Positions 9,112 through 18,215 of a DNA stretch of 64,000 bases are shown here, piece by piece. The stretch comes from Thermomicrobium roseum DSM 5159 (lineage in GTDB: Bacteria > Chloroflexota > Chloroflexia > Thermomicrobiales > Thermomicrobiaceae). Location: positions 1,116,001-1,180,000 of the forward strand of contig NC_011959.1 in NCBI RefSeq assembly GCF_000021685.1, written 5' to 3'. Under the pieces are notes generated by a model. The model did no database searches. It saw nothing but the letters and a program-made list of their open reading frames with translations, and was not told the DNA's origin. Every line of letters starts with the position of its first letter. Within the stretch, counting starts at the first letter, position 1. The translations under genes and the position numbers were made by a program.

Positions 9112-11076
9112 ATGCCTGTGCCGGCTTGGGAACCGACCGCAGCAGAGTTCAGCCGCAGTCGGCTGCAACGCTTTCTCGCGCTCCTCGGGTTCCGCTCCGT
9201 GGACGAGCTCCGCCAGCACGCCGCCAACGATCCAGCCTGGTACTGGGACGCCGCGCTGCGCGATCTGGATATCCGCTGGCTCAGTCCGCCGACTCAGATT
9301 CTCGACCTTTCGCAAGGCCTACCCTGGGCGACCTTCTTCCCTGACGCTGTCTACAACTATGTCGCTGACGCGCTGAGCCGGTGGGGAACCGAGAACCGTC
9401 CCGCTCTCGTTTGGGAAGGTGATGACGGCCGCACGGTCGTGCTCTCTTACCGCGACATCGCGACTGCTGTGCCCCGACTCGCCGCTGGTTTGGCCGCTCT
9501 GGGAGTTCAACCGGGGGACCGCGTCGGCCTCTTCCTCCCGATGATCCCCGAAACGGCTTTGGCCATGCTGGCGCTGGGCTGGCTCGGCGCGATCGTCGTT
9601 CCGGTCTTCTCCGGCTTCGGCCCCGAGGCGGTAGCGACCCGCTTGCGCGACGCCGAGGCAACGGTCTTGATCACCGCCGATGCCTTCCCGCGTCGGGGTC
9701 AGCTCGTCCATCTCAAAGAGATCGCCGATCGCGCTGTCGCTGAATGTCCCAGGATCCAGCATGTCGTCGTGGTGCGGCGCAGCGGCTCTCCCGTTTCCTG
9801 GACACCGACGCGCGATCGATGGTGGGACGACCTGGCAGACAGCTCCTCCGGGATGCTCCCCGCCACAGCCACTGCAGCCAACACTCCCTTCATGCTCATC
9901 TACACTTCTGGCACCACTGGACGACCGAAGGGAACCGTCCACGTCCAGGCAGGCTTTCCCCTCAAAGCAGCCCACGATCTCGCCTTCTGCTTCGATGTCC
10001 AACCGCTCGATCGCGTCTTTTGGCTGACCGATATCGGCTGGATGATGGGTCCCTGGCTCATCCAAGGGACACTGCTGCTCGGCGCCACCGTTGTCTTGTA
10101 CGAGGGCACTCCCGATTGGCCTGTGCCGGACCGACTGTGGCGTCTCGTCGCGACTCACGGCATCACGGTGCTCGGTCTCACGCCGACGGTCGTTCGCGCG
10201 CTCATGGCCCGCGGTGCTGCACCGACTGCACAGCACGATCTCTCGAGTCTGCGCGCCTTCGGTTCGACCGGTGAGCCCTGGAATCCGTCTCCCTGGTGGT
10301 GGCTCTTCGAAACCGTGGGGAACCGCCAACATCCCATCATCAATTACACCGGCGGGACGGAGATCGGTGGTGGCATCCTCGCCTGCACCACGATCGAGCC
10401 ACAAGTCCCGTGTTCCTTCACTGGACCGGTACCCGGAATGGCTGCCGACGTCGTCGACGAGAATGGTCAACCGGTGCGTGGGCGCGTCGGAGAACTTGTC
10501 ATTCGGCAACCTTGGGTCGGTATGACACGCGGCTTCTGGCGCGATCCGGAACGCTATCTCGCCACGTACTGGTCGCGCTGGCCCGACCTTTGGGTACACG
10601 GCGACTGGGCGCTTATCGACGACGGCTATTGGTTCATCCTCGGACGATCGGACGACACGCTGAAAATCGCGGGAAAGCGTCTGGGACCGGCGGAAGTGGA
10701 ATCGATCGCCGTCTCGCACCCGGCCGTCCAAGAAGCAGCAGCGATCGGTATCCCCGATCCGGTCAAAGGGGAAGCGTTAGTCCTTTTCTGTGTTGCTCGA
10801 AGCGGTATCCAACCGTCAGAACGACTAGCCGCGGAGATCAGCGATCTCATCGCTCAGCAGCTCGGCAAACCGCTTCGGCCGCAGCGGGTGTACTTCGTGT
10901 CCGATCTGCCTCGAACACGCAATGCCAAGATCATGCGCCGGGTGATCCGCGCCGCTTATCTCGGCCAGGATGCGGGAGACATTTCCGCGCTCGAGAATCC
11001 GGCTGCAGTCGCCGAGATCGCTGTACTCGGTCGGGCCGCCGGTGTCGAGGACAAAACGGAAGGGAAAGACCGGTGA
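9112..11076 (+). CDS. Acetyl/acyl-CoA synthetase (AMP-forming ANL superfamily)
   Basis: Activates a carboxylic acid to acyl-AMP and then acyl-CoA. Core motifs in order: A3 YTSGTTGRPKG, WLTDIGWMMGPW as in acetyl/acetoacetyl-CoA synthetases, A5 NYTGGTEIGGG, A7 WVHGDWALIDDGYWFILGR, A8 LKIAGKRLGPAEVES, and the C-terminal lysine motif PRTRNAKIMRR. The N-terminal ~100 residues (WYWDAALRDLDIRW) resemble the ACAS_N cap. 654 aa is right for Acs-like enzymes. The ATG at 9112 lies 7 bases after GGGGGAGG; the frame is open far upstream over the divergent region, which is not coding. It overlaps the next gene by 4 bases. Acid substrate uncertain. Confidence 0.9.
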   Translation: MPVPAWEPTAAEFSRSRLQRFLALLGFRSVDELRQHAANDPAWYWDAALRDLDIRWLSPPTQILDLSQGLPWATFFPDAVYNYVADALSRWGTENRPALVWEGDDGRTVVLSYRDIATAVPRLAAGLAALGVQPGDRVGLFLPMIPETALAMLALGWLGAIVVPVFSGFGPEAVATRLRDAEATVLITADAFPRRGQLVHLKEIADRAVAECPRIQHVVVVRRSGSPVSWTPTRDRWWDDLADSSSGMLPATATAANTPFMLIYTSGTTGRPKGTVHVQAGFPLKAAHDLAFCFDVQPLDRVFWLTDIGWMMGPWLIQGTLLLGATVVLYEGTPDWPVPDRLWRLVATHGITVLGLTPTVVRALMARGAAPTAQHDLSSLRAFGSTGEPWNPSPWWWLFETVGNRQHPIINYTGGTEIGGGILACTTIEPQVPCSFTGPVPGMAADVVDENGQPVRGRVGELVIRQPWVGMTRGFWRDPERYLATYWSRWPDLWVHGDWALIDDGYWFILGRSDDTLKIAGKRLGPAEVESIAVSHPAVQEAAAIGIPDPVKGEALVLFCVARSGIQPSERLAAEISDLIAQQLGKPLRPQRVYFVSDLPRTRNAKIMRRVIRAAYLGQDAGDISALENPAAVAEIAVLGRAAGVEDKTEGKDR

Positions 11077-11594
11077 GCGAACGCCCACCCACGCTCGTTC
11101 GACATCGGCCACGCGGCCTCCTTCGCCTCGCTTTCAAGTTGCCGGTCTACCTGTATCGCGGACCGTTGGCGAGCCTCCTCGCCTGGCGGTGCGTGATTCT
11201 CCTCACCACCATCGGCCGCAAGACCGGCTTGCCTCGGCGCACGGCGGTCAGCGCGATGCGCCTGGATGACCGCTTCATCGTCTTCGCCGGCTTCGCGGGC
11301 GTACGTGCCGACTGGTACCGCAACCTGCTCGCTCACCCGGAGGTGGTGGTTCGTGCAGGGAACCAGTGTTGGCGTGCCACGGCCCGCGTGGTGCTCGATC
11401 CAGCCGAGCGTCGCGCCTTGATGACACAGATGGCCGAGTACTCCCGACGCTGCGGCCCCCCGCTGGTCGTCCGCCCTCTGCTTCGTCTTTTGCATATCTT
11501 CGACTATGACGCCGAGATCGCGTTTGCTCTCGCGCACGCTGAAGAACTACCCGTCGTCGAACTTCGACCACACAGCCAGATCCCTTGTTCATAG
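11073..11594 (+). CDS. DDN-like nitroreductase-family (DUF385) protein, probably F420-dependent
   Basis: 173-residue small split-barrel protein of the deazaflavin-dependent nitroreductase group. The family core is TTIGRKTGLPRRTAVSAMRLDDRFIVFA, followed by GVRADWYRNLLAHPEVVVR, which normally lines the F420 pocket. Use of F420 is inferred from family membership; no F420 biosynthesis gene is present here. The start GTG at 11073 overlaps the synthetase stop (GTGA), implying a two-gene operon. The hydrophobic N-terminal stretch after RHRPRGLLRLAF may associate with membrane or a hydrophobic substrate. Confidence 0.85.
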   Translation: MSERPPTLVRHRPRGLLRLAFKLPVYLYRGPLASLLAWRCVILLTTIGRKTGLPRRTAVSAMRLDDRFIVFAGFAGVRADWYRNLLAHPEVVVRAGNQCWRATARVVLDPAERRALMTQMAEYSRRCGPPLVVRPLLRLLHIFDYDAEIAFALAHAEELPVVELRPHSQIPCS

Positions 11595-11626
11595 CTCGGT
11601 CACTGAGGCTGCCTGCACGGCTGCGC

Positions 11627-11632
11627 TATGAT
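11627..11632 (+). promoter_or_regulatory. Possible -10 box of the pentose phosphate operon
   Basis: TATGAT at 11627-11632 lies ~75 bases upstream of the tal-pgi start in the only gap before the operon. I see no good -35 hexamer at 16-18 bases, so this is tentative. Confidence 0.35.
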
Positions 11633-11672
11633 TGAGTGCCGGTCCGGTTCCCCAACCCGGCGGCCGGTTCGG

Positions 11673-11694
11673 CTATCCGGCAGTCTCCGGATAG
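11673..11694 (+). promoter_or_regulatory. Leader hairpin next to the tal-pgi ribosome site
   Basis: A perfect 8-bp stem CTATCCGG (11673-11680) pairs with CCGGATAG (11687-11694) around a 6-base loop and ends two bases before the GGGAGGG ribosome site at 11697-11703. It could modulate translation or mRNA stability of the operon; no T-run follows, so it is not an obvious terminator. Confidence 0.45.
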
Positions 11695-11707
11695 TTGGGA
11701 GGGTAGC

Positions 11708-14536
11708 ATGATGACGAACCCGCTTCGACAACTCGCTCTCTTCGGTCAGAGTTTCTGGCTCGATTATTTGAGCCGTTCCTTGATCACCTCCGGCGAGTTG
11801 GCCCGACTGATCGAAGACGATGGGCTGAGCGGCGTGACGTCCAATCCCACGATCTTCGATAAAGCGATCGCGAGCACCGAAGAGTACGACGAGGAAATCG
11901 GCGAGCTGGCCGCGCGCGGATTCTCCGATGAGGCGATCTTCGAGGAACTCGCTGTCCACGACGTACAGAAAGCCTGTGACCTGTTGTGGCTCGTCTACGA
12001 GGCTTCCCAGGGGCAGGACGGCTTCGTTTCGCTCGAGTTACCTCCGGCGCTCGCCGATGATACCGAGCGCACCATCGCGGAAGCCCGGCGACTCTTCGCC
12101 AAGATCGACCGTCCCAACGCGATGATCAAGGTGCCCGGAACACCCGCTGGCATCCCCGCCATCGAGCAGTTGATCGCCGATGGTGTCAACGTCAATGTGA
12201 CCTTGCTCTTCGCGCTGGATACTTACGAGCGTGTCATGGAGGCGTACCTGCGCGGGATCGAGCGCCGCCTCGCAGCGGGGCAAGCAGTCGACCGCATCGC
12301 GTCGGTGGCCAGCTTCTTCGTCTCTCGCGTCGACACCGCGGTCGACCAGCGGCTGGACGCCTTGCTCGCCACGGTGACGGATGCCGAAGAGCGGGCACGC
12401 ATCGAGTCCTTGAAGGGCAAAGCCGCGATCGCCAATGCCAAGCTGGCTTACCAGCGCTTCAAACGAGTGTTCCTGCAAGGAGAGCGATTCGCCCGCTTGC
12501 GCGAACGTGGCGCGCAAATCCAACGGATCCTGTGGGCCAGCACCTCCACCAAGAATCCGGCCTATTCCGACGTGATGTATGTCGAGCACCTGATCGGCCC
12601 CTACACCATTCAGACGATGGCACCGGTGACCGTCGAGGCCTATCGCGACCACGGTAAACCGCGAGCGAACACGGTCGAGGAAGGCTTGGACGAAGCTGAA
12701 CGCGTTTTGGCCGCCCTCGGACAACTGGGGATCTCCTACCAGGAGATCACGCAGAAGCTCCAACGCGAGGGAGTGGAGTTGTTCCAAGCATCGTACGAAA
12801 GCGTCTTGCGTCGCATCGCCGAGCGGCGACGGAGCATCATCACCACGAGCGAACGCCTGGGCAGCGAACTCGCTCGCTACGGATCAGATATCGAGCGGAC
12901 GATCGACGCACTCCTCGCAGCGAATACGGTCGAAAGGATCTGGCAACGCGACGCCAGTGTTTGGACCGACGATACGAAACGGCAGCGAACGATCAGTCAG
13001 CGACTCGGTTGGCTCTCCATCGCTGACGAAATGCGGCGACACCTCCAGGAGTTGGAGAGCTTTCAACAGGAGATCCGCGAACGCCGCTTCACGCATCTGC
13101 TTCTACTCGGCATGGGTGGCAGCAGTCTGGCGCCCGAAGTGTTCCAGCGTGTGTTCGGCCATGATGCCGAGCACCCCGAACTCCAGGTTCTCGATACGAC
13201 CAATCCTGACACGATTCGCCGGCATCGTGAACGCCTCGACCCCACCCGTACGCTCCTTCTCGTCAGTTCGAAGTCGGGAACGACACTGGAGACGATGAGC
13301 CTGGCTGCCTATTGGTTCGCCGAGCTCGAGCGAGAGTTGGGCGATCGCGCCGGCCAGCATCTGGTCGTCATCACCGATCCCGGCACACCGCTCGAGGACT
13401 GGGCACGCAGCCGGCAAGCCTGGCGCATCTTCCTCAACCCACCGGACATCGGTGGTCGCTACAGCGCACTATCCTTCTTCGGTTTAGTGCCAGCAGCTGC
13501 GATCGGCTTACCCCTCGCAGCACTGCTGGATCCCGTTTCGGCCATGGCAGAGCGCCTCCGCCGCTCCACACCGGAGAATCCTGGCCTCTGGCTCGGAGCC
13601 ACGCTCGGTACTCTCGCGCAACTCGGGCGCGACAAGGTCACGTTCGTGCTCGAACCAGCGGTCGCTCCGTTGGCTGATTGGCTGGAACAGTTGATCGCAG
13701 AGAGTACCGGCAAGCAAGCGACTGGGCTCATCCCAGTTGTCCATGAACCCCACCTCGCTCCCGAGCACTACAGCAACGACCGCGTCTTCGTGACCTTGGA
13801 CCTGGCCTTGCAGCCGCACACGCCAACGGAAGCGCTGCTCAAGGCGATCGAGACGCTGGGGCATCCCGTCATCCGCACCCGATTCTGGAACCTCTGGGAA
13901 CTCGGTGCTGAGATGCTGCGGTGGGAGTTCGCCATCGCCGTGGCTGGGAAGGTCCTCGGCATCGACCCCTTCGACGAGCCGGATGTCCAAGCATCCAAGG
14001 ATCGCACCGCACGGCTGCTCGCTCATTACCAGCAAACCGGTGAACTCGTCCGGCCACCGGCCGCGTTCAGTGAGGGCTCGCTCAGCGTCGGAGGCACGGA
14101 AGCCAGCGATCTGCGCAGTGCGCTCACCGATCTCATCGGACGTATTCCGCCGGCCGGCTACCTCGGCCTTCTCGCCTTCATCGACCCGACACCCGATACC
14201 CTCGAGCTGCTCCATGCTATCCGTCAACTCCTGGCTGAACGCCTCCGCATCCCGACCATCCTCGGGATCGGACCGCGCTACCTCCATTCGACCGGACAGC
14301 TCTTCAAGGGTGGTCCGAACACCGGTGCTTTCATCCAACTCGTGAGCGAACCGGCGAATGATCTCCCCGTGCCTGGCCAACGCTACAGTTTTCGGACGAT
14401 GTTCCTAGCTCAGGCATACGGTGACTACGAAGCACTCGTGAGTCGAGGACGGCCGGTTCTCCAGATCAGCTTCCGGAGGGATGCACTCGAAGCGCTGGAG
14501 CAACTCGAGCAAGCGCTCGTCGTGACGGTGCACTGA
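11708..14536 (+). CDS. tal-pgi: Bifunctional transaldolase / glucose-6-phosphate isomerase
   Basis: Fusion enzyme of ~942 aa linking the pentose phosphate pathway to glycolysis. The N-terminal ~370 residues are a TalB/Tal2-type transaldolase: GVTSNPTIFDKAI near the start and the Schiff-base lysine in NAMIKVPGTPAG. The C-terminal ~560 residues are a phosphoglucose isomerase: LLLGMGGSSLAPEVF (about residue 463 on), SSKSGTTLET, and a C-terminal sugar-isomerase lobe ending near RDALEALEQLEQAL. Two adjacent ATGs (11708 and 11711) share GGGAGGG; either may be used. It is the first gene of an operon continuing with gnd, zwf, opcA and pgl. This fusion is known in several bacterial phyla. Confidence 0.95.
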   Translation: MMTNPLRQLALFGQSFWLDYLSRSLITSGELARLIEDDGLSGVTSNPTIFDKAIASTEEYDEEIGELAARGFSDEAIFEELAVHDVQKACDLLWLVYEASQGQDGFVSLELPPALADDTERTIAEARRLFAKIDRPNAMIKVPGTPAGIPAIEQLIADGVNVNVTLLFALDTYERVMEAYLRGIERRLAAGQAVDRIASVASFFVSRVDTAVDQRLDALLATVTDAEERARIESLKGKAAIANAKLAYQRFKRVFLQGERFARLRERGAQIQRILWASTSTKNPAYSDVMYVEHLIGPYTIQTMAPVTVEAYRDHGKPRANTVEEGLDEAERVLAALGQLGISYQEITQKLQREGVELFQASYESVLRRIAERRRSIITTSERLGSELARYGSDIERTIDALLAANTVERIWQRDASVWTDDTKRQRTISQRLGWLSIADEMRRHLQELESFQQEIRERRFTHLLLLGMGGSSLAPEVFQRVFGHDAEHPELQVLDTTNPDTIRRHRERLDPTRTLLLVSSKSGTTLETMSLAAYWFAELERELGDRAGQHLVVITDPGTPLEDWARSRQAWRIFLNPPDIGGRYSALSFFGLVPAAAIGLPLAALLDPVSAMAERLRRSTPENPGLWLGATLGTLAQLGRDKVTFVLEPAVAPLADWLEQLIAESTGKQATGLIPVVHEPHLAPEHYSNDRVFVTLDLALQPHTPTEALLKAIETLGHPVIRTRFWNLWELGAEMLRWEFAIAVAGKVLGIDPFDEPDVQASKDRTARLLAHYQQTGELVRPPAAFSEGSLSVGGTEASDLRSALTDLIGRIPPAGYLGLLAFIDPTPDTLELLHAIRQLLAERLRIPTILGIGPRYLHSTGQLFKGGPNTGAFIQLVSEPANDLPVPGQRYSFRTMFLAQAYGDYEALVSRGRPVLQISFRRDALEALEQLEQALVVTVH

Positions 14537-14558
14537 GACGCAGACAAAGGAGCGAGCG

Positions 14559-15482
14559 ATGGAACTCGCCATCGTGGGACTCGGTCGAATGGGGAGCAAC
14601 ATGGCTCGCCGCTTGCTCCGCGGCGGCCACCGGGTAGTGGTCCACAATCGAAGTCCGGAACCGATCACTGTCCTGGAGCAGGAGGGAGCGATCGGTGCCT
14701 ATACGCCGGAAGACACCGTCCAGGCGCTCACTCCGCCACGCGTCGTCTGGCTGATGGTGCCCGCCGGCGACCCCACGGAACAGGTGCTCCGGCGCTTCGC
14801 TGACCTTTTGCAACCCGGCGATATCCTGGTCGATGGTGGAAACGCCTACTGGAAAGACTCCGTACGGCGCGCCGCAGCACTGCAGGAGCGCGGTATCCGG
14901 TTCCTGGACATCGGAACGAGTGGGGGAATCTGGGGACTCGAGTACGGGTACTGTCTGATGGTCGGCGGTGACGAGTCCGCCTTTCGTCACCTCGAGCCTG
15001 CTCTCGCAACACTGGCTCCCGAGAACGGCTACCGGTATCTCGGACCAGCCGGAGCCGGTCATTTCGCCAAGATGGTGCACAACGGTATCGAGTATGGTCT
15101 CATGCAGGCCTATGCCGAGGGCTTCGAGATCCTCGAACGATCCCCTTATCGGTACGATCTCGCCGAACTCGCTGCTCTTTGGAATCGGGGCAGCGTCATC
15201 CGCTCCTGGCTATTGGAACTGAGCGAGCGGGCCTTCCGCCGGGACCCGACACTCGCCACGATCCGCGGTTACGTCGAAGACTCGGGCGAGGGGCGTTGGA
15301 CCGTTTTGACAGCGATCGAAGAGGACGTGCCTGCACCAGTGATCACCCTCTCGCTCCAAATGCGCTTCCGCTCGCGTCAGGAAGATTCTTTCGCCGCCAA
15401 GGTCGTCGCGGCCCTGCGCCGCGAGTTCGGGGGACACGCAGTCAAATCAGCTGAGCAAGAGTCGACTGGAGCGAGTCCATGA
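14559..15482 (+). CDS. gnd: 6-phosphogluconate dehydrogenase, decarboxylating (short form)
   Basis: Oxidises 6-phosphogluconate to ribulose-5-phosphate and CO2. N-terminal Rossmann motif IVGLGRMGSNMARRLL, then VVHNRSPEP, DGGNAYWKDS and DIGTSGGIWGLEYGYCLMVGG, with catalytic lysine in HFAKMVHNGIEYG. 307 aa marks the short GntZ/YqeC-like class, which lacks the second helical repeat of the ~470-residue E. coli type; many of that class prefer NAD. The ATG at 14559 is 6 bases after AAAGGAG. It lies 22 bases after tal-pgi and overlaps zwf by ATGA. Confidence 0.94.
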   Translation: MELAIVGLGRMGSNMARRLLRGGHRVVVHNRSPEPITVLEQEGAIGAYTPEDTVQALTPPRVVWLMVPAGDPTEQVLRRFADLLQPGDILVDGGNAYWKDSVRRAAALQERGIRFLDIGTSGGIWGLEYGYCLMVGGDESAFRHLEPALATLAPENGYRYLGPAGAGHFAKMVHNGIEYGLMQAYAEGFEILERSPYRYDLAELAALWNRGSVIRSWLLELSERAFRRDPTLATIRGYVEDSGEGRWTVLTAIEEDVPAPVITLSLQMRFRSRQEDSFAAKVVAALRREFGGHAVKSAEQESTGASP

Positions 15483-17023
15483 CCATCACGACAGCCCAGA
15501 ATCCGCTCCGCGAAGGTCTCCGCTTCGAGCGATTGCCTGACCCGTGCATCATGGTCATCTTCGGGGCATCGGGCGACCTCACCCATCGCAAGCTCATACC
15601 GGCGCTGTACAACCTCGCTTATGACGGACTGCTCCCACCGGGCTTCTCGGTCGTCGGCTATGCCCGCCGACCCTACACGGACGAGGAGTTCCGGCAGGAA
15701 ATGCGCGCTGCCGTCGAGCGCTTCTCGCGCCGCCAGCCGATCGATCCGGATGTCTGGGAAACGTTCGCTCAGGGTCTCTTCTATTTCGCGGCCGACTTCC
15801 ATGACGCTTCAGCCTACCCCAAGCTCGGCGAACTGCTCGAGCGGATCGATCGGGATCGCGGAACGGTCGGGAACCGGATCTATTATCTGGCGACCCCACC
15901 TGACGCCTACGAGACGATCACGCAACTGCTCGGGGAAAATGGCCTCTCCCGCCCGAACCGGCCGGGAAGCTGGGTTCGGTTGATCGTCGAGAAGCCCTTC
16001 GGACACGATTTGGAGAGCGCGATCGCGCTCAACGAGCATCTCCTACGGTACTTCCGCGAGGACCAGATCTACCGAATAGATCATTACCTCGGCAAGGAGA
16101 CAGTCCAAAACATTCTCGCGCTCCGCTTCGCCAACGGCATCTTCGAGCCGATCTGGAACCGCAACTACATCGATCATGTGCAGATCACCGTCGCCGAGAC
16201 GATCGGCATCGAAGGTCGGGGAGGGTATTACGACCGGGCTGGTGCGTTGCGCGACATGGTCCAAAACCATATGCTCCAGCTTCTGAGCGTTGTCGCCATG
16301 GAGCCACCGATCGCGTTCGAGGCCGATCCCGTCCGCGACGAGAAGGTCAAAGCACTGCGCGCTATTCGGCCGATCCGCCCCGAGGAGGTGAACGAGCTCA
16401 CGGTGCGGGGGCAATACGGGCCCGGATTCATCGCCGGTCGTCCGGTACCAGGCTACCGCGAAGAGCCGCGGGTGGCGCCGAACTCGTTGACCGAGACCTA
16501 TGTCGCTCTCAAGCTCTTCATCGACAACTGGCGCTGGGCCGACGTTCCCTTCTACTTGCGCACCGGGAAGCGACTACCGCGTCGCGTGACCGAAATCGCC
16601 ATCCAGTTCAAGCGAGTACCGCATCCCCTGTTCAAGGGCATGATCACCGCAGGCGTCGAACCGAACTGGCTGGTCATCCGTATTCAGCCCGACGAGGGTG
16701 TCTCGCTGAACATCGCCGCCAAGGTTCCCGGTCCACGGATTCGCTTGCGTACGGTCACGATGGGATTTCTCTACGGCACTTCGTTCCTGGTGCCAACACC
16801 GGACGCGTACGAGCGGCTCCTCCTCGACTGCATGCTCGGCGATTCCACCCTCTTCACGCGGCGGGACGAGACGGAGGCCGCCTGGGTGCCGATCACGCAG
16901 ATCCTCCGCGGGTGGGCGGAGGCCCCTCCGCCGGAGTTTCCCAATTACGACGCTGGTACGTGGGGACCGCCCGAAGCGGAGCAGTTCATTGCGCGCGACG
17001 GTCGCCGTTGGCGACGTCCCTAG
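15479..17023 (+). CDS. zwf: Glucose-6-phosphate 1-dehydrogenase
   Basis: First committed step of the oxidative pentose phosphate pathway, producing 6-phosphogluconolactone and a reduced nicotinamide cofactor. Key motifs: nucleotide-binding GASGDLTHRKLIPALYNL near residue 24, substrate motif YRIDHYLGKETVQN, and VEKPFGHDL. 514 aa is full length. It overlaps gnd by ATGA (15479-15482), and opcA follows within 26 bases, so coupling is likely. Cofactor preference cannot be read with confidence. Confidence 0.96.
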   Translation: MTITTAQNPLREGLRFERLPDPCIMVIFGASGDLTHRKLIPALYNLAYDGLLPPGFSVVGYARRPYTDEEFRQEMRAAVERFSRRQPIDPDVWETFAQGLFYFAADFHDASAYPKLGELLERIDRDRGTVGNRIYYLATPPDAYETITQLLGENGLSRPNRPGSWVRLIVEKPFGHDLESAIALNEHLLRYFREDQIYRIDHYLGKETVQNILALRFANGIFEPIWNRNYIDHVQITVAETIGIEGRGGYYDRAGALRDMVQNHMLQLLSVVAMEPPIAFEADPVRDEKVKALRAIRPIRPEEVNELTVRGQYGPGFIAGRPVPGYREEPRVAPNSLTETYVALKLFIDNWRWADVPFYLRTGKRLPRRVTEIAIQFKRVPHPLFKGMITAGVEPNWLVIRIQPDEGVSLNIAAKVPGPRIRLRTVTMGFLYGTSFLVPTPDAYERLLLDCMLGDSTLFTRRDETEAAWVPITQILRGWAEAPPPEFPNYDAGTWGPPEAEQFIARDGRRWRRP

Positions 17024-17048
17024 TCACCTTTCGACCCGGAGGTGCGTC

Positions 17049-18203
17049 GTGTCTACTGTCCCCCCGCCGACGCTTCCTTTCGATATCGACGCCATCGAGC
17101 GCGAACTCGCTCGTCTCTGGCAGTCCGCACCACTCACTGATCGCCGGAACGAGCTCGCCCTCAGCCGCACCAGTGTCCTGACCCTTTTCGTGCATGCTCC
17201 CGATAGGGAACGCGCCGAGTGGGCACGCGACATCATCTCGCGACTCTCGACGCACCACCCGTCCCGCGTCGTGCTGCTCGTCGCCGTCCCGCGCGAACAC
17301 TTGACCGAACCAGCGATCAGTATCCAATGCAACCTCGGGTTAGCTGAGCGCTACGCACCATGCTACGAGCAGATCACCATCACCTTGCCGGTCGATCATC
17401 TCGTCCTGCTCCCCAGCATCCTCATGGCGCTCGCCTTGCCTGACCTCCCGGCATTTCTCTGGTGGTTGGGACCGCTTCCCTGTCACGAGCGACGGTTCAT
17501 TCCGGTCACGCGAGCGGTCGATCGTCTGATTTTCGACTCCCTGGAAAGTCGTCACCCATTGGAGGATCTCATCGCCACGCGCCGGCTCGTTCAACAGGTC
17601 TCGCGCACCACAGCCGTTTCCGATCTGAACTGGGCACGACTGGGCCCCTGGCAGGAGACGACCGCCCGGATGTTCGATATCGAGCACTGCCGCTGGGCCC
17701 TCGAGGCGATCACGACTGTCGAAGTGCACTACGGGCACTGGCCAGAGCACAGCGTGCGCAACCCGACCCAGGCTTTGCTCTACCTCGGCTGGCTGGCCAG
17801 CCGTCTCGGTTGGCGTTCGACGACGGTGCTCCCGGAAGGCGATGGCTGGGCCTTCTCCGCTCGTGCACCTGACCAGCGCTCGATCGCTTGCACCATCCTG
17901 CCGGAAAACTGTCCGCAACCATTTCACGGTCAGTTGCTTCGCGCTCGGTTCGTCGCGCAACATGACCGGGATGCCGCGAGCTTTTCGATCGAGTTGAGCG
18001 GGCAAAACGGCGCCACGGTTCGCCTCCGGGCCCACGACCGCAACCACTGTTTATTGGAACACGCATTCCATCACAATTTGCTCGAGATGCAACGGCTCCT
18101 CATCGGCGAACTCCAGGAGACTGGGCCGGATTGGCTCTACGAGCAGGCTCTCGACGAAGCGACAGGCTTCGCAGTGGAGATCCGCAAACTGGCCAAAACC
18201 TGA
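17049..18203 (+). CDS. opcA: OpcA-like glucose-6-phosphate dehydrogenase assembly protein
   Basis: OpcA family, best known from cyanobacteria and actinobacteria, where it promotes assembly or activation of G6PDH. ~384 aa. Visible features include an N-terminal helical part (DIDAIERELARLWQS), a Rossmann-like central part (RVVLLVAVPREH), LPAFLWWLGPLP typical of the family, and SDLNWARLGPWQETTARMFD. The GTG at 17049 is 6 bases after GGAGG (17038-17042). Its place between zwf and pgl fits the known zwf-opcA-pgl order and supports a partnership with the adjacent Zwf. Confidence 0.9.
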   Translation: MSTVPPPTLPFDIDAIERELARLWQSAPLTDRRNELALSRTSVLTLFVHAPDRERAEWARDIISRLSTHHPSRVVLLVAVPREHLTEPAISIQCNLGLAERYAPCYEQITITLPVDHLVLLPSILMALALPDLPAFLWWLGPLPCHERRFIPVTRAVDRLIFDSLESRHPLEDLIATRRLVQQVSRTTAVSDLNWARLGPWQETTARMFDIEHCRWALEAITTVEVHYGHWPEHSVRNPTQALLYLGWLASRLGWRSTTVLPEGDGWAFSARAPDQRSIACTILPENCPQPFHGQLLRARFVAQHDRDAASFSIELSGQNGATVRLRAHDRNHCLLEHAFHHNLLEMQRLLIGELQETGPDWLYEQALDEATGFAVEIRKLAKT

Positions 18204-18215
18204 GTGAGGAACCAC

